From Clostridiaceae bacterium (GTDB lineage Bacteria; Bacillota; Clostridia; Oscillospirales; Acutalibacteraceae): a stretch of DNA of 50,403 bases. The position numbers were made by a program, and so were the translations under genes. Location: contig JAEEHZ010000239.1 in assembly GCA_016281115.1 (NCBI GenBank), positions 1 through 50,403 on the forward strand, given 5' to 3'. This document shows, in pieces, positions 18,078-26,162 of the stretch; the first letter of the stretch is position 1; the number at the start of each line of letters is the position of its first letter. Under the pieces are notes generated by a model that saw only the letters and a list, made by a program, of their open reading frames with translations, was not told the DNA's origin and did no database searches.

Positions 18078-19427
18078 TTAATAGGGCATTTCGGGCACGT
18101 GTTGCTGCTTTGCTTCTTCGAGTAAGCAAATATTACCGTTAAAATCAATATTAATCCATTCTCCGTCTACATGTTGCATACCGTTTCTGTTTTGTGCCAC
18201 AACAAGTTTCTTTTGGCCGGAGTTTTCGCCATCCTGTTCGCATTCGTCAGGCGTTTTATCAGTCAACAGCATAATGGTAGACGCGTTCCTGGATATTTTA
18301 ACACTGTCTGCGAGTTTATTATTTGAAGTAAGCTGCGCTGCCGCTAATCCGGCTATACCAAGCTTCCCGCAAATTTCATTTTTAATTAAATCTGTGAGAT
18401 TCCCCAGCTCACTATATACAACATAGGCGTCGGTGCTGCTACCCGTGGGCTTTAAGTAATCAACAATAAGCACGTCGAGTTTACCGAACCTATGGGAAAC
18501 CTTTTTTACCGCGGTGTATATTGTTTGTTTGTCAAAAATCGGCAAATACATATGAACAAGCTTCTGTTGTTTTACCCATTCTATTTGTTTTCTGATTTTT
18601 ATTTCTTCATCTTTGTTATATCTGCCGCTTCTTATTCTGGAAAATTCAATTCCCGTTAAATGAGAAATCAATCTACACAAAAATAACCTGCTCGAAAGTT
18701 CACTATCAAGATAAAAAACCGTTTTACCCTGTCTTAAAATATCCACCGCTTCGTTCAGCATAAACATTGATTTTGCGCCCTTTGCGGGGGCTCCCACAAC
18801 CACTAACTCTCCTTGTTCTATTCTGACGTATTCGTTAAGAGTCGGAAATTTAAAAGGAATACCCGCGTCCCTGCCGTCTTGATGGTTTTCTATTTCAGTC
18901 CACAGTTCATCGACTACATCTTTAAACTCAGGCACGTCATCAACTGTTGAATAATCCACCATAATCTCATCTATTGCGGCATAAATTTTACTTTCAAGGT
19001 TCTTTTCGTCGAGCTTCGTACAGAGCCCCATGCACTCCTTCAACCTTTGAAACGTGTCTCTTCGGAATGCCGCGTCCACAACGTTTGACACCAGCATTTT
19101 ATATTCTTCCAGTGTTCCGCGCGCCAGTACGTCGCTCATATCGACAAGTTCCTGCAGTTTATCAACCGTTAGTTCGCTTGCGAACTTTCTTGTTGCCTCA
19201 GAGGAATTTAAATTCTCCATTATATTATATGGATCGATGGTGGTAATCCCACGTCTGGCAAGATCGCAAATTGCGGTATACACACATCTGTTTTCTTTGT
19301 TTGTAAAGTGTCCGGGTAAGAGATATTCTGAATAAAAAGAAAATTCCGGATTGTGAATCAATGTGGCAATAATACCCGATTCACTTTCTAAACTGTTAAT
19401 ATCTTCGGCTCTAACAATAACACTCAC
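18078..19427 (-). CDS. dnaB: replicative DNA helicase (DnaB family)
   Basis: About 449 residues with an N-terminal helical domain and a RecA-type C-terminal ATPase. Walker A is GAPAKGAKSM, Walker B is LDVLIVDYLKP, and VVAQNRNG fits the DNA-binding/arginine region near the end. It unwinds DNA at the element's fork (family role). Start chosen at GTG 19427, which overlaps the upstream nuclease stop as GTGA and follows GGGAG; a TTG at 19439 is also open. Confidence 0.88.
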   Translation of the reverse strand: MSVIVRAEDINSLESESGIIATLIHNPEFSFYSEYLLPGHFTNKENRCVYTAICDLARRGITTIDPYNIMENLNSSEATRKFASELTVDKLQELVDMSDVLARGTLEEYKMLVSNVVDAAFRRDTFQRLKECMGLCTKLDEKNLESKIYAAIDEIMVDYSTVDDVPEFKDVVDELWTEIENHQDGRDAGIPFKFPTLNEYVRIEQGELVVVGAPAKGAKSMFMLNEAVDILRQGKTVFYLDSELSSRLFLCRLISHLTGIEFSRIRSGRYNKDEEIKIRKQIEWVKQQKLVHMYLPIFDKQTIYTAVKKVSHRFGKLDVLIVDYLKPTGSSTDAYVVYSELGNLTDLIKNEICGKLGIAGLAAAQLTSNNKLADSVKISRNASTIMLLTDKTPDECEQDGENSGQKKLVVAQNRNGMQHVDGEWINIDFNGNICLLEEAKQQHVPEMPY

Positions 19428-20215
19428 CTCATCTCCCAAAATATACAGTCATCGTTCAAACCGCAAAGGAATGAACACATAAAGAATTCCCTGTTTGGCG
19501 GAAATTCCTCGGCCGTCTCAATATCATTAATTAATCCTGTCGCCCATTTAATCGTATCATTGTATGTATTTTTGCAAAACGGTTCTTCAATAAATACTCC
19601 TGTTCTAAAACAATTAAAACATAATGCTTTCGGAAAAACCCCGTACTCTTGTTTGATAGCCAACGAGTAAACATATAATTGTCTCAGCATTTCATCAAGC
19701 TCGTTATCTTTTAAGGTTGGGTTTGTCTTGTTACTGCGTGGCTTTAAGTCTCTGGATTTATTATCAACTATATAAAGTTCTCCGTCTTTTTCTCCGATAT
19801 AATCTATAAATCCCACGAATTGCTTATTGTTTAAACTAAAGTGAACTTCCTTTTCCACGTCGATCATTTTGAATGGCAATGGTTTGAAAGATTGCAAGTA
19901 CTCAGTTCCGGATTTAATATATTTTGAAACTATGTCTCCCGGCGGTCTTGCGCCCTCAACCTCGTTCTGAAAATCAAAGAGAAATTTTATTTGCATTTCT
20001 TCTTTTGAAATTTTACCGCGGTAATATTGCTCTAAGAGTTTGTGCATAAACGAGCCGTATGAACTGTAAAAGTTCTGGTGTTCTTGACAACCCTTTATGT
20101 ATTTCATAAAAAACCTATACGGACACTCGTTATAACACTGAAGCCGTGAATAACTCCAAGTCATCTCGCTTATTAGCGGTTGATAAATCGCGGCTGAATT
20201 ATTTTGCCCGCCCAT
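19424..20215 (-). CDS. PD-(D/E)XK nuclease, Cas4/RecB-like
   Basis: A 263-residue protein with SYSRLQCYNECPYRFFMKYI at the N-terminus, the nuclease core FVGFIDYIGEKDGELYIVDN followed by KS, and QLYVYSLAIKQEYG (the QxxxY motif). Cysteines near both ends (CPYR and SFLCGLNDDC) could hold an iron-sulfur cluster as in Cas4/AddB-type enzymes. It is a likely 5'-3' exonuclease partner for the ERF annealing protein two genes upstream. The start overlaps the SSB-like stop (TGATG); a second ATG 17 codons in, at MTWSYSRL, is possible. Confidence 0.8.
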   Translation of the reverse strand: MGGQNNSAAIYQPLISEMTWSYSRLQCYNECPYRFFMKYIKGCQEHQNFYSSYGSFMHKLLEQYYRGKISKEEMQIKFLFDFQNEVEGARPPGDIVSKYIKSGTEYLQSFKPLPFKMIDVEKEVHFSLNNKQFVGFIDYIGEKDGELYIVDNKSRDLKPRSNKTNPTLKDNELDEMLRQLYVYSLAIKQEYGVFPKALCFNCFRTGVFIEEPFCKNTYNDTIKWATGLINDIETAEEFPPNREFFMCSFLCGLNDDCIFWEMR

Positions 20216-20586
20216 CAGAACGGCAGTTCATCACCAAGCTCGCCGCTGTCTATTGCTATGTTAACAGATTCTTCCGTGTCGACGGCGCTGTTGGCGTTTT
20301 GTGTTTCAAAGCTGAAAATTTTAAAATTGGTATACGTAACTTTTTTCTCTGCGTCATATTTGTTCGAGACGTCTATATCGCCGAGTTTAATTCTATCCCG
20401 CTCTTTCAGTTGGCTGGCATTTTTTGCGGCGACGGTGCCTATAAAACTTACATAACCGTTAAAATCCGTTTCGTATTCCCCGGTACTTCTATTTTTCTTA
20501 CTGATTGAAATACGTCCTTTGGTGCGAGTGTCGGAGATAGGTTCAATCTCCCATACCGTTGCGTAAGCTTCTTTGCGAAATCCCAT
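20215..20586 (-). CDS. single-stranded DNA-binding (SSB-like) protein
   Basis: A 123-residue OB-fold-like protein. The body alternates hydrophobics and charges (YVSFIGTVAAKNASQLKERD), and the extreme C-terminus GELGDELPF mimics the acidic DDDIPF tip by which SSBs recruit replication and repair proteins. It sits between ERF and the RecB-like nuclease, the standard recombination-module position. Sequence similarity to cellular SSB is low, so the call depends on the tail and context. Confidence 0.7.
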   Translation of the reverse strand: MGFRKEAYATVWEIEPISDTRTKGRISISKKNRSTGEYETDFNGYVSFIGTVAAKNASQLKERDRIKLGDIDVSNKYDAEKKVTYTNFKIFSFETQNANSAVDTEESVNIAIDSGELGDELPF

Positions 20587-20591
20587 ATGTA

Positions 20592-21293
20592 TTACTCTCC
20601 TTTCGAAATAAATTTTGCATTAAAATCTTCTAATAATTTTGATGCTAACATAGGCTCCTTAATGGTAAGATAGTTTGCATTTTTTGCAAATTTGCTAATG
20701 AATTTCTTTGCCTCTTCGCTTTTATCCGGATTATCCGCAAGATATTGCTTAAGAATAGTATCGAATTTTTCGATAATACCCTCCGCAATTGCCTTATCCT
20801 CCGAGGCCTCTGCCGCCTTTTGCTTGCTGCGATACGCGTCAACGTCATATTCGAGACTTGCAATCTGAAAATAATTTGTTAAAAATTGCCTGTCCGTATA
20901 TGTTAATCCACTTCCTATCGCCTGGCTTGGATCGCTTTGAGAGCCTGCAACAAACCACGGCACCTCGATCACATCAAGCGGATCGTCTTCATTTACCCAC
21001 TTAAAAACCATATCTGCGCAGAAAAGCATCTCGGTTGTTGTTTGCTCATACATTTTACCGGTTTTATCAAATTTGGTATTAACAATTACATTTTGAGTAA
21101 TCTTTGAGGTTCCGGGTACTATAGTGGGTATAAGAGATACCCTGTATTTCTTCATACCCGCAGTAACGTTTGCAAGAATTTCACTGATATCGGTATAAGA
21201 GTAATTGTAGCCCTTTTTGCTTTTTTGCGCAACGTCGCTTATTGCTCTGATTTTAGCGAGTCTCTGAATCAAGCTTAATTTTACTTCTTCCAT
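20592..21293 (-). CDS. erf: ERF-family single-strand annealing recombinase
   Basis: A 233-residue protein with the ERF-family signature: YNYSYTDISEILANV near residue 30, PWFVAGSQSDPSQAIGSGLT and TYTDRQFLTNYF. ERF proteins anneal complementary single strands in phage recombination and genome circularisation (family knowledge). The frame remains open upstream through the tRNA-Gln gene, but the ATG at 21293, eight bases after GGAG, is the credible start. Confidence 0.88.
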   Translation of the reverse strand: MEEVKLSLIQRLAKIRAISDVAQKSKKGYNYSYTDISEILANVTAGMKKYRVSLIPTIVPGTSKITQNVIVNTKFDKTGKMYEQTTTEMLFCADMVFKWVNEDDPLDVIEVPWFVAGSQSDPSQAIGSGLTYTDRQFLTNYFQIASLEYDVDAYRSKQKAAEASEDKAIAEGIIEKFDTILKQYLADNPDKSEEAKKFISKFAKNANYLTIKEPMLASKLLEDFNAKFISKGE

Positions 21294-21334
21294 TTGGCTT
21301 CTCCTTTCTGAATTATTGTTTTGAGCTTTCGCTC

Positions 21335-21409
21335 TGGCAGGGATAGCTGGATTCGAACCAGCGAATGCCGGAGTCAAAGTCCGGTGCCTTACCGCTTGGC
21401 GATATCCCT
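21335..21409 (-). tRNA. tRNA-Gln (UUG)
   Basis: A full cloverleaf with encoded CCA on the minus strand: acceptor AGGGATA / TATCCCT, anticodon loop CTTTGAC (UUG) between CCGGA/TCCGG, T-loop TTCGAAT. It lies inside the element between the regulator and ERF genes and is probably transcribed with them. It may supplement CAA decoding. Confidence 0.93.
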
Positions 21410-21480
21410 ATAATTGCAGTAGTTATAATTATACTGATACTCATATGTATAAGCCTGCATATGCAGGCCTTAGTGTCTGG

Positions 21481-22437
21481 TCACACTGATAAAGTCATTT
21501 TCCATCGTCTGTAGTCATTTAAATATGCTCGAGCAACTCTGCGCACATAAGCTTGGGGTTTGTTTCTGCCCTTGGATAGTTTATACACTTTACCCTCCGT
21601 AAATTTCAATGCCGTGCTGTAAAAATCAACCGGTATTCCCGCGAGCTCTCTTTCATACATTCTATAAAACAAACCGGAAATCCAAACTCTGTAGTAGCTC
21701 ATTTTTATCGGAGTATCGTCTGTTTCTGTTCGCTTCTCATTTACACGCTGTGACAACTTGGCTCTTAAAGTGGGTATGGAGTACGAGCCAAACCCCCTGA
21801 TTAATTCATCCCCATTTACTCTGTCCTTATAGACGAACTTATCTGGATATCCAGGATGTATATATCTGAAGGAATTTAATTCTACGCAGTTTTTAAAGGC
21901 CGGAAGCGCCTCTGTGTATATCGGAAAATCTTCGCCGTCATACCTGACAACCATATTTTCAAAATCCACATCGCTCCTTTTGATTTTTAAAATATTTTCT
22001 TCTGCAACACCGCCGTATGCAAGCCAATAGAAGCACCTGAAAATATTATCTATTGTTTTTTCGCTTTCCGGTTTAAACACTGCGTTCAAACATAATTGCA
22101 AATGTAGCGGATTGCGCACAGTTTGATGCTTGAGATTTGAGTTGTTTGAAAAATTTACATGTAATATCTCATCGCACACGTTTGGAATATCATTACGCAT
22201 GCACCACCGTATATACCCGTGTAATACGGTGATTATCGGCATCTTACTTGACGCTCTGATTCCGGTTAACTTTTCCATTATCGGCATAATGTCATCAGCG
22301 CACCTGGTGCACAAATCCTCTCCCCATTCGCGCTCTTTTGCTTCAAAAGCATTAAATATTGTCTCACAAAGTTTGCGCACACTGATGCTTGTTGTGTACT
22401 CTTTTATAAACTTTGACTTAATTTCTGCATTGTACAT
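21481..22437 (-). CDS. tyrosine-recombinase-fold regulator, MrpR-like
   Basis: A 318-residue protein beginning MYNAEIKSKFIKEY. It has the layout of a phage integrase core-binding plus catalytic domain, but no complete R...HxxR...Y set can be found. This resembles MrpR (YopR) of SP-beta-like phages, a recombinase-fold protein that has become a repressor (family knowledge). Its position in the immunity region, downstream of a strong promoter and next to a CI-type repressor, fits a regulatory role. A divergent inactive integrase is the alternative. Confidence 0.55.
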   Translation of the reverse strand: MYNAEIKSKFIKEYTTSISVRKLCETIFNAFEAKEREWGEDLCTRCADDIMPIMEKLTGIRASSKMPIITVLHGYIRWCMRNDIPNVCDEILHVNFSNNSNLKHQTVRNPLHLQLCLNAVFKPESEKTIDNIFRCFYWLAYGGVAEENILKIKRSDVDFENMVVRYDGEDFPIYTEALPAFKNCVELNSFRYIHPGYPDKFVYKDRVNGDELIRGFGSYSIPTLRAKLSQRVNEKRTETDDTPIKMSYYRVWISGLFYRMYERELAGIPVDFYSTALKFTEGKVYKLSKGRNKPQAYVRRVARAYLNDYRRWKMTLSV

Positions 22438-22458
22438 AGCCTACCTCCTTATTATGTA

Positions 22459-22890
22459 TCACGCAACCTTTTGGGTCGCGTTTAAATCTATGGCTTGACG
22501 CCACAGATCAAGGAGAACATCTGGTTCCAGATATGATATTGCGGATGAAGCGAGTAAATTTGCCGCAGCTATACGGCTCATATATTTATCGGAAACAGTC
22601 GTTATGTAATTTCCGATACGCTCCTTTGACATTCTTTCTGGATTTTCGCATAAAACCATGCTGTCTTTTCGTAATCCCGTTCCCTTTGACGGGATAACTA
22701 CATGTGTCGGCTGCGAAGACTTTTTAATGGAACTTGTTAGCGGCAATGCTATTATATTGGGGCTGAAATTATTTCCCGTATTGTTTTGAAAAACCAGTCC
22801 GGGTCTCCATCCTCCTTGCTCGCTACCGCTGCCGCCAAAATGCATTAAGTAGATGTCTCCAATTTGAGGCTGCCTGTTTACATTGCTCAA
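22459..22890 (-). CDS. PemK/MazF-like protein
   Basis: About 143 residues with the PemK/MazF core: QIGDIYLMHFGG, GWRPGLVFQNN, IIALPLTSSIKK and THVVIPSKGTGLRKDSMVLC. The family are mRNA interferase toxins, but no small antitoxin gene lies next to it. Phage copies without an antitoxin are common and may be inactive or regulatory. I prefer a TTG start at 22890 with AAAGGATG upstream over the unsupported ATG seven codons earlier. It is the first gene behind a consensus promoter. Confidence 0.7.
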   Translation of the reverse strand: MSNVNRQPQIGDIYLMHFGGSGSEQGGWRPGLVFQNNTGNNFSPNIIALPLTSSIKKSSQPTHVVIPSKGTGLRKDSMVLCENPERMSKERIGNYITTVSDKYMSRIAAANLLASSAISYLEPDVLLDLWRQAIDLNATQKVA

Positions 22891-22930
22891 GGTGCCACAT
22901 CCTTTCAACATTCAATTGGTTTATGAAATA

Positions 22931-22959
22931 AGTATAGCACATCTTTTTTCATTTGTCAA
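22931..22959 (-). promoter_or_regulatory. consensus promoter of the leftward replication operon
   Basis: On the minus strand TTGACA (22954-22959), a 17-base spacer and TATACT (22931-22936) precede the PemK-like gene and likely drive the MrpR-like gene, tRNA-Gln and perhaps the replication genes. It is a near-perfect sigma-70-type promoter. Confidence 0.85.
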
Positions 22960-22990
22960 GTTAATTATAAAATTTGCTTAAAAAATTTTT

Positions 22991-23311
22991 TTAATCTGCT
23001 ATAAACGTATAAAACATATCGTTATCCGAGGTTTTTTTATCACCGCAAACAACAGTTAAAACCGTTCCAATAGTGCATGTTTCGGTATCAATCAAAACAT
23101 ATTTCACACGTTCAAGACACATATATGAAAACTCGTTTCTGAAGAAAATTATATTTGGACATAGCGATGTCAATACAATTTTATATTCTGAAACTTCTTT
23201 TTTTGTATTAAAAGAATTATCAGTTCTTTGATTTTCTGTGTTATAAATATAACGCGACGGCTTGATGTTTTTGCAAAATTTGTCGAATTCCGGCACTGAT
23301 AAAATTTGCAT
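22991..23311 (-). CDS. hypothetical protein
   Basis: A 106-residue protein with a GAGGAG ribosome site before the ATG and no recognised motif. The second half is predicted beta-rich (KYVLIDTETCTIGTVLTVVC). It is the first minus-strand gene to the left of the structured small RNA and divergent repressor, a position often held by early lytic genes. Confidence 0.5.
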   Translation of the reverse strand: MQILSVPEFDKFCKNIKPSRYIYNTENQRTDNSFNTKKEVSEYKIVLTSLCPNIIFFRNEFSYMCLERVKYVLIDTETCTIGTVLTVVCGDKKTSDNDMFYTFIAD

Positions 23312-23328
23312 TTTTCTACACTCCTCTA

Positions 23329-23357
23329 TTGATTTTTTTCGAAGAGTGTGATATACT
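23329..23357 (+). promoter_or_regulatory. promoter of the structured small RNA
   Basis: TTGATT (23329-23334), 17 bases and TATACT (23352-23357) on the plus strand place the start at about 23364, which is the first base of a 10-bp hairpin. Confidence 0.75.
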
Positions 23358-23363
23358 ACTAAT

Positions 23364-23552
23364 GAATATGGTGTTTATTCTGTTTATTCACCATATTCGG
23401 GTTGTAGAAATACAGCTCTTCACTTAGCGGCTCGTTGTATGTTTTGGTTTGTGTTTGTAGCAACGAGCTTGCTTGCTTGGCAGTTGTTTGCAATATGTCT
23501 ACAACTGCAAGCCCTTTCTTTTTGAGGTCATCTTATGGGTGGCCTCTTTTTT
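23364..23552 (+). ncRNA. structured small RNA in the immunity region, function unknown
   Basis: About 190 bases with their own promoter and terminator and no credible ORF. Helices visible: GAATATGGTG/CACCATATTC at the 5' end (23364-23373 with 23389-23398); GCTCGTTG/CAACGAGC (23430-23437 with 23461-23468); a long-range GTTGTAGA/TCTACAAC (23401-23408 with 23498-23505) that competes with GCAGTTGT/ACAACTGC (23480-23487 with 23501-23508); and a terminal hairpin (23524-23546) followed by six T. The two mutually exclusive pairings suggest a switch. It occupies the gap between the divergent repressor and lytic genes, so it may tune the lysogeny decision. No known RNA family is recognised. Confidence 0.7.
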
Positions 23553-23567
23553 GTTAATTATTTTAAC

Positions 23568-23603
23568 AAAACTATTGACAAAAACTATTGTTTATGCTAA
23601 AAT
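23568..23603 (+). promoter_or_regulatory. repressor promoter with operator-like repeats
   Basis: TTGACA (23575-23580), a 17-base spacer and TAAAAT (23598-23603) precede the repressor. AAAACTATTG occurs at 23568-23577 and again at 23581-23590, overlapping the -35 box and spacer, and an inverted relative (AACTTTTG) follows near 23612. These look like operators for autoregulation by the adjacent repressor (inferred). Confidence 0.7.
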
Positions 23604-23682
23604 TATTACAGAAACTTTTGTTTTTCTACATAATACCACAAAAATTTCCAGCTGTCAATAGTAAAAAGGAGATTTTAAAAAA

Positions 23683-24471
23683 ATGTTTAAAATGAAGTTT
23701 TACGACAGATTAAAAGCATTGCGCATAAGCTCGTCGATGACACAAAAAGAACTCAGCAAAAAGATAGGCGTGTCTGTTGTCACAGTGAGAAACTGGGAGT
23801 CTGGAAATAAAAGCCCCTCAATGTCAGCAATCATCTCACTTGCAAAAACTTTCCGCGTATCAACAGATTATATGCTAGGTGTCACCCCAGATATAGAAAC
23901 GGATAACGCACTGCTCAACTTAAGTGAGAAATCCCTCATATTAAATTATAGAGTATTGGATAATTATGGGAGAAAAGTTGTCGAAACTCTTTGCCGTCTT
24001 GAAAAACAAAGAGTAACAGATAATTCTATCGTCACATTATCTGAGTCTCAGAGACCCTGCAGATATATTCCGAAATATCTGATGCCGTCAGCCGCCGGCT
24101 TTTCCGCCCCATTAGACGGGGAGGAATTTGAAATGATGCTAGTAGACGGCAATGTGCCATATGACGCAGATTTTGCGGTTAGTATTCAAGGCGACAGTAT
24201 GTTTCCTTTAATTCGCAATGGCGACATCGTATACGTAAAAAAAACTTCTGAATTAAAAAACGGTGAGGTAGGAATATTCAGCGTAGATGGTGCCGCCTAC
24301 TGCAAACAATATTATATTGATAATAATGGTAATCTGACACTCGTTTCGGCTAATCCGCATTATAAAAGCACTAATGTATTTATTAGCGCAGATAGCAATT
24401 CTGAAGTTCGATGTTACGGCAAAGTATTACTTAAAACAAAAACTTCTCTCCCAAATTATTTTGTAAAATAA
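23683..24471 (+). CDS. CI/LexA-type phage repressor (XRE HTH plus S24 peptidase)
   Basis: A 262-residue protein with an N-terminal Cro/CI-type helix-turn-helix (MTQKELSKKIGVSVVTVRNW, residues ~19-38) and a C-terminal S24 peptidase domain: candidate cleavage site AAGF near residue 138, catalytic Ser in GDSMFP and Lys in AAYCKQY. This is a self-cleaving repressor that would respond to RecA activation (family knowledge). It is the only sizeable plus-strand gene of the element and is divergent from the lytic genes, the classic lysogeny-control layout. AAGGAGAT precedes the start. Confidence 0.92.
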   Translation: MFKMKFYDRLKALRISSSMTQKELSKKIGVSVVTVRNWESGNKSPSMSAIISLAKTFRVSTDYMLGVTPDIETDNALLNLSEKSLILNYRVLDNYGRKVVETLCRLEKQRVTDNSIVTLSESQRPCRYIPKYLMPSAAGFSAPLDGEEFEMMLVDGNVPYDADFAVSIQGDSMFPLIRNGDIVYVKKTSELKNGEVGIFSVDGAAYCKQYYIDNNGNLTLVSANPHYKSTNVFISADSNSEVRCYGKVLLKTKTSLPNYFVK

Positions 24472-24498
24472 AAGCAGGGTTTTATCCCTGCTTTTTTT
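24471..24498. terminator. bidirectional terminator after the repressor
   Basis: AAAGCAGGG-TTTTAT-CCCTGCTTT followed by more T, immediately after the repressor stop and at the end of the convergent minus-strand gene. Confidence 0.88.
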
Positions 24499-25085
24499 TA
24501 ACAAATATTAGACCAGCTTTCCATGCGCGATTCAGGATAATTTGCACATACGTTCCATGCCGCGGGTTTGAATTTACACATTATTGGCCACTCAAGGTGC
24601 TGATGATGGTAAATCGGCACCATAGTTAATTGACATGGCTCGTCAACATATTCGTTGATTTTTTTAAACAGTCTACGGCTATATAGAACTTGTTCTTTAG
24701 TCAGTCCCGGAGAATAAGTTCCAAGAAAATCGTACATTTTTTTAAAATCTTTCGCTAAAATCAAGTGAAGTAGGCTGTCTTGAATACTATAATACCAATT
24801 TTTACATATTTCGGGATTATATTGGTCTTGTTCAAAATTTTCTCCATAAATATATGACAAATCGTCATGAAATTCGTCTATGAATATCGATGTTTGGTTC
24901 TGTACATATACTCTTCTAACTCTATCAATAAGACTTGACGGTGCAAGATACAAGTTTATAAGTCGCTCGCGTTCTTGCTCGCGTTCTTGTTCGATTATTT
25001 TATTGTTCGCCTTCTGTTTTTTAGCCGACAAGATCTTGTAACTCCAATATGCGCCTCCGAATAACGCAATAAAGAAGTCTAGCAT
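24498..25085 (-). CDS. hypothetical membrane-anchored protein
   Basis: A 195-residue protein with a short hydrophobic N-terminus (FFIALFGGAYWSYKIL), a highly charged coiled-coil-like stretch (IIEQEREQERERLI) and a mixed C-terminal region containing a His cluster (YHHQHLEW). I do not recognise a family. It is the last gene of a five-gene minus-strand unit transcribed from the promoter near 26,150. Confidence 0.5.
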   Translation of the reverse strand: MLDFFIALFGGAYWSYKILSAKKQKANNKIIEQEREQERERLINLYLAPSSLIDRVRRVYVQNQTSIFIDEFHDDLSYIYGENFEQDQYNPEICKNWYYSIQDSLLHLILAKDFKKMYDFLGTYSPGLTKEQVLYSRRLFKKINEYVDEPCQLTMVPIYHHQHLEWPIMCKFKPAAWNVCANYPESRMESWSNIC

Positions 25086-25096
25086 CTTACACCCTC

Positions 25097-25327
25097 CTAT
25101 TCTGAAGCCTCTTCAATACAGTTTTTTGCTTCATCAACATTTTCAATTGCTTCTTCAAGCTTATCAATAGCAGTTTCCATTTTTTCATATTTTTCGCTGC
25201 CTTCGAGATTTTCCGGGCAGTTATATAAACAATCTTTTTCTTCATCTAATGCTGAATTTATAAAATTTTCTGCTGTTTCGAGCGCCGACACCGCGCGTTT
25301 CAATATATCTCTGCGACGTTTATTCAT
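25097..25327 (-). CDS. small acidic helical phage protein
   Basis: A 76-residue protein, almost entirely predicted alpha-helical, with a basic start (MNKRRRDILKRAV) and acidic end (DKLEEAIENVDEAKNCIEEA). Similar proteins recur in Firmicute phages without assigned function. GAGG lies ten bases before the ATG. Confidence 0.6.
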   Translation of the reverse strand: MNKRRRDILKRAVSALETAENFINSALDEEKDCLYNCPENLEGSEKYEKMETAIDKLEEAIENVDEAKNCIEEASE

Positions 25328-25339
25328 TCGGTATCCTCC

Positions 25340-25690
25340 TCACACTTTGCTCCAAATTCCCGGGAAAACAAAGTCAAGCTGTATATTATCACTTTCTACT
25401 TGTTTAATTGCGAATCGTTTGGCATGCTGTAAAATATTATACAATCGATGTGATGGTTCGCTGATTATAATTTCGCCGCAAACCAAAGAAACTGTAATAT
25501 TCATGGTAATATCATTAACATCGACTTCAAACGATACGCCGTTAAATTCTTTTGCGAGCGCGTCTATACCTTCGCAGTTTTTCTTTAAGATTTTTTCTTT
25601 ATCTTTATCAACGCGCCACATTAAGCCGAACTGTTTACCGGCTTCTTCTGTTACCATCGAAACAACATCAAAACATTTTGCGAAACTCAT
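25340..25690 (-). CDS. hypothetical protein
   Basis: A 116-residue protein starting MSFAKCFDVV behind GGAGGG; upstream in-frame codons lack a ribosome site. The centre has alternating hydrophobic residues (VDVNDITMNITVSLVCGEII) suggesting a beta sheet. No family is recognised. It is part of the tightly packed unit 24,498-26,104. Confidence 0.5.
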   Translation of the reverse strand: MSFAKCFDVVSMVTEEAGKQFGLMWRVDKDKEKILKKNCEGIDALAKEFNGVSFEVDVNDITMNITVSLVCGEIIISEPSHRLYNILQHAKRFAIKQVESDNIQLDFVFPGIWSKV

Positions 25691-25705
25691 TATATATCCC
25701 TCCAT

Positions 25706-26104
25706 TTATTCAAGTGGCAGTGTTAGATCGTAAAACATTAAATTAACCTGAGTTGTACCGTCTGTTTTAGGATATATTTCAATATTTGACGCATATTCAG
25801 ATATTTTATTAAACCAGTTCGGATTAGAAAATGAGATGTTTTTACCGGAAATGCTGATATAACACGTGCTATGATATGGTTTATGCAGGTGACACGATAC
25901 TTTAGCCTTAGAGTCCCTTGTCATATAACGTAATGCGTTGTAAACGCCTTGTATTTGTTTATACTTGACAGGGTTGATAATGGAAGTTTTGTTCTCCTGC
26001 TCTTCTATGTTTTCAGCCAAGATATTTAATAAGCCGTCGAGCATTTCTTCTACTTCATCTTCTGTCATGCCGTCGGTATCTAAATCTATTTCATTCAAAG
26101 CCAT
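25706..26104 (-). CDS. hypothetical protein
   Basis: A 132-residue protein with an acidic helical N-terminal half (TEDEVEEMLDGLLNILAENI) and a beta-rich C-terminal half (VNLMFYDLTLPLE). It is the first gene after a consensus promoter. AAGGAG lies only two bases before the ATG, closer than usual, so a slightly different start is possible. Confidence 0.5.
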   Translation of the reverse strand: MALNEIDLDTDGMTEDEVEEMLDGLLNILAENIEEQENKTSIINPVKYKQIQGVYNALRYMTRDSKAKVSCHLHKPYHSTCYISISGKNISFSNPNWFNKISEYASNIEIYPKTDGTTQVNLMFYDLTLPLE

Positions 26105-26124
26105 CACTCCTTTATAATTATTAT

Positions 26125-26153
26125 ATTATAACATACATTTATTTATTTTTCAA
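26125..26153 (-). promoter_or_regulatory. promoter for the 24,498-26,104 gene cluster
   Basis: On the minus strand TTGAAA (26148-26153), a 17-base spacer and TATAAT (26125-26130), about 20 bases before the first gene. Confidence 0.8.
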
Positions 26154-26162
26154 GTACTATGA

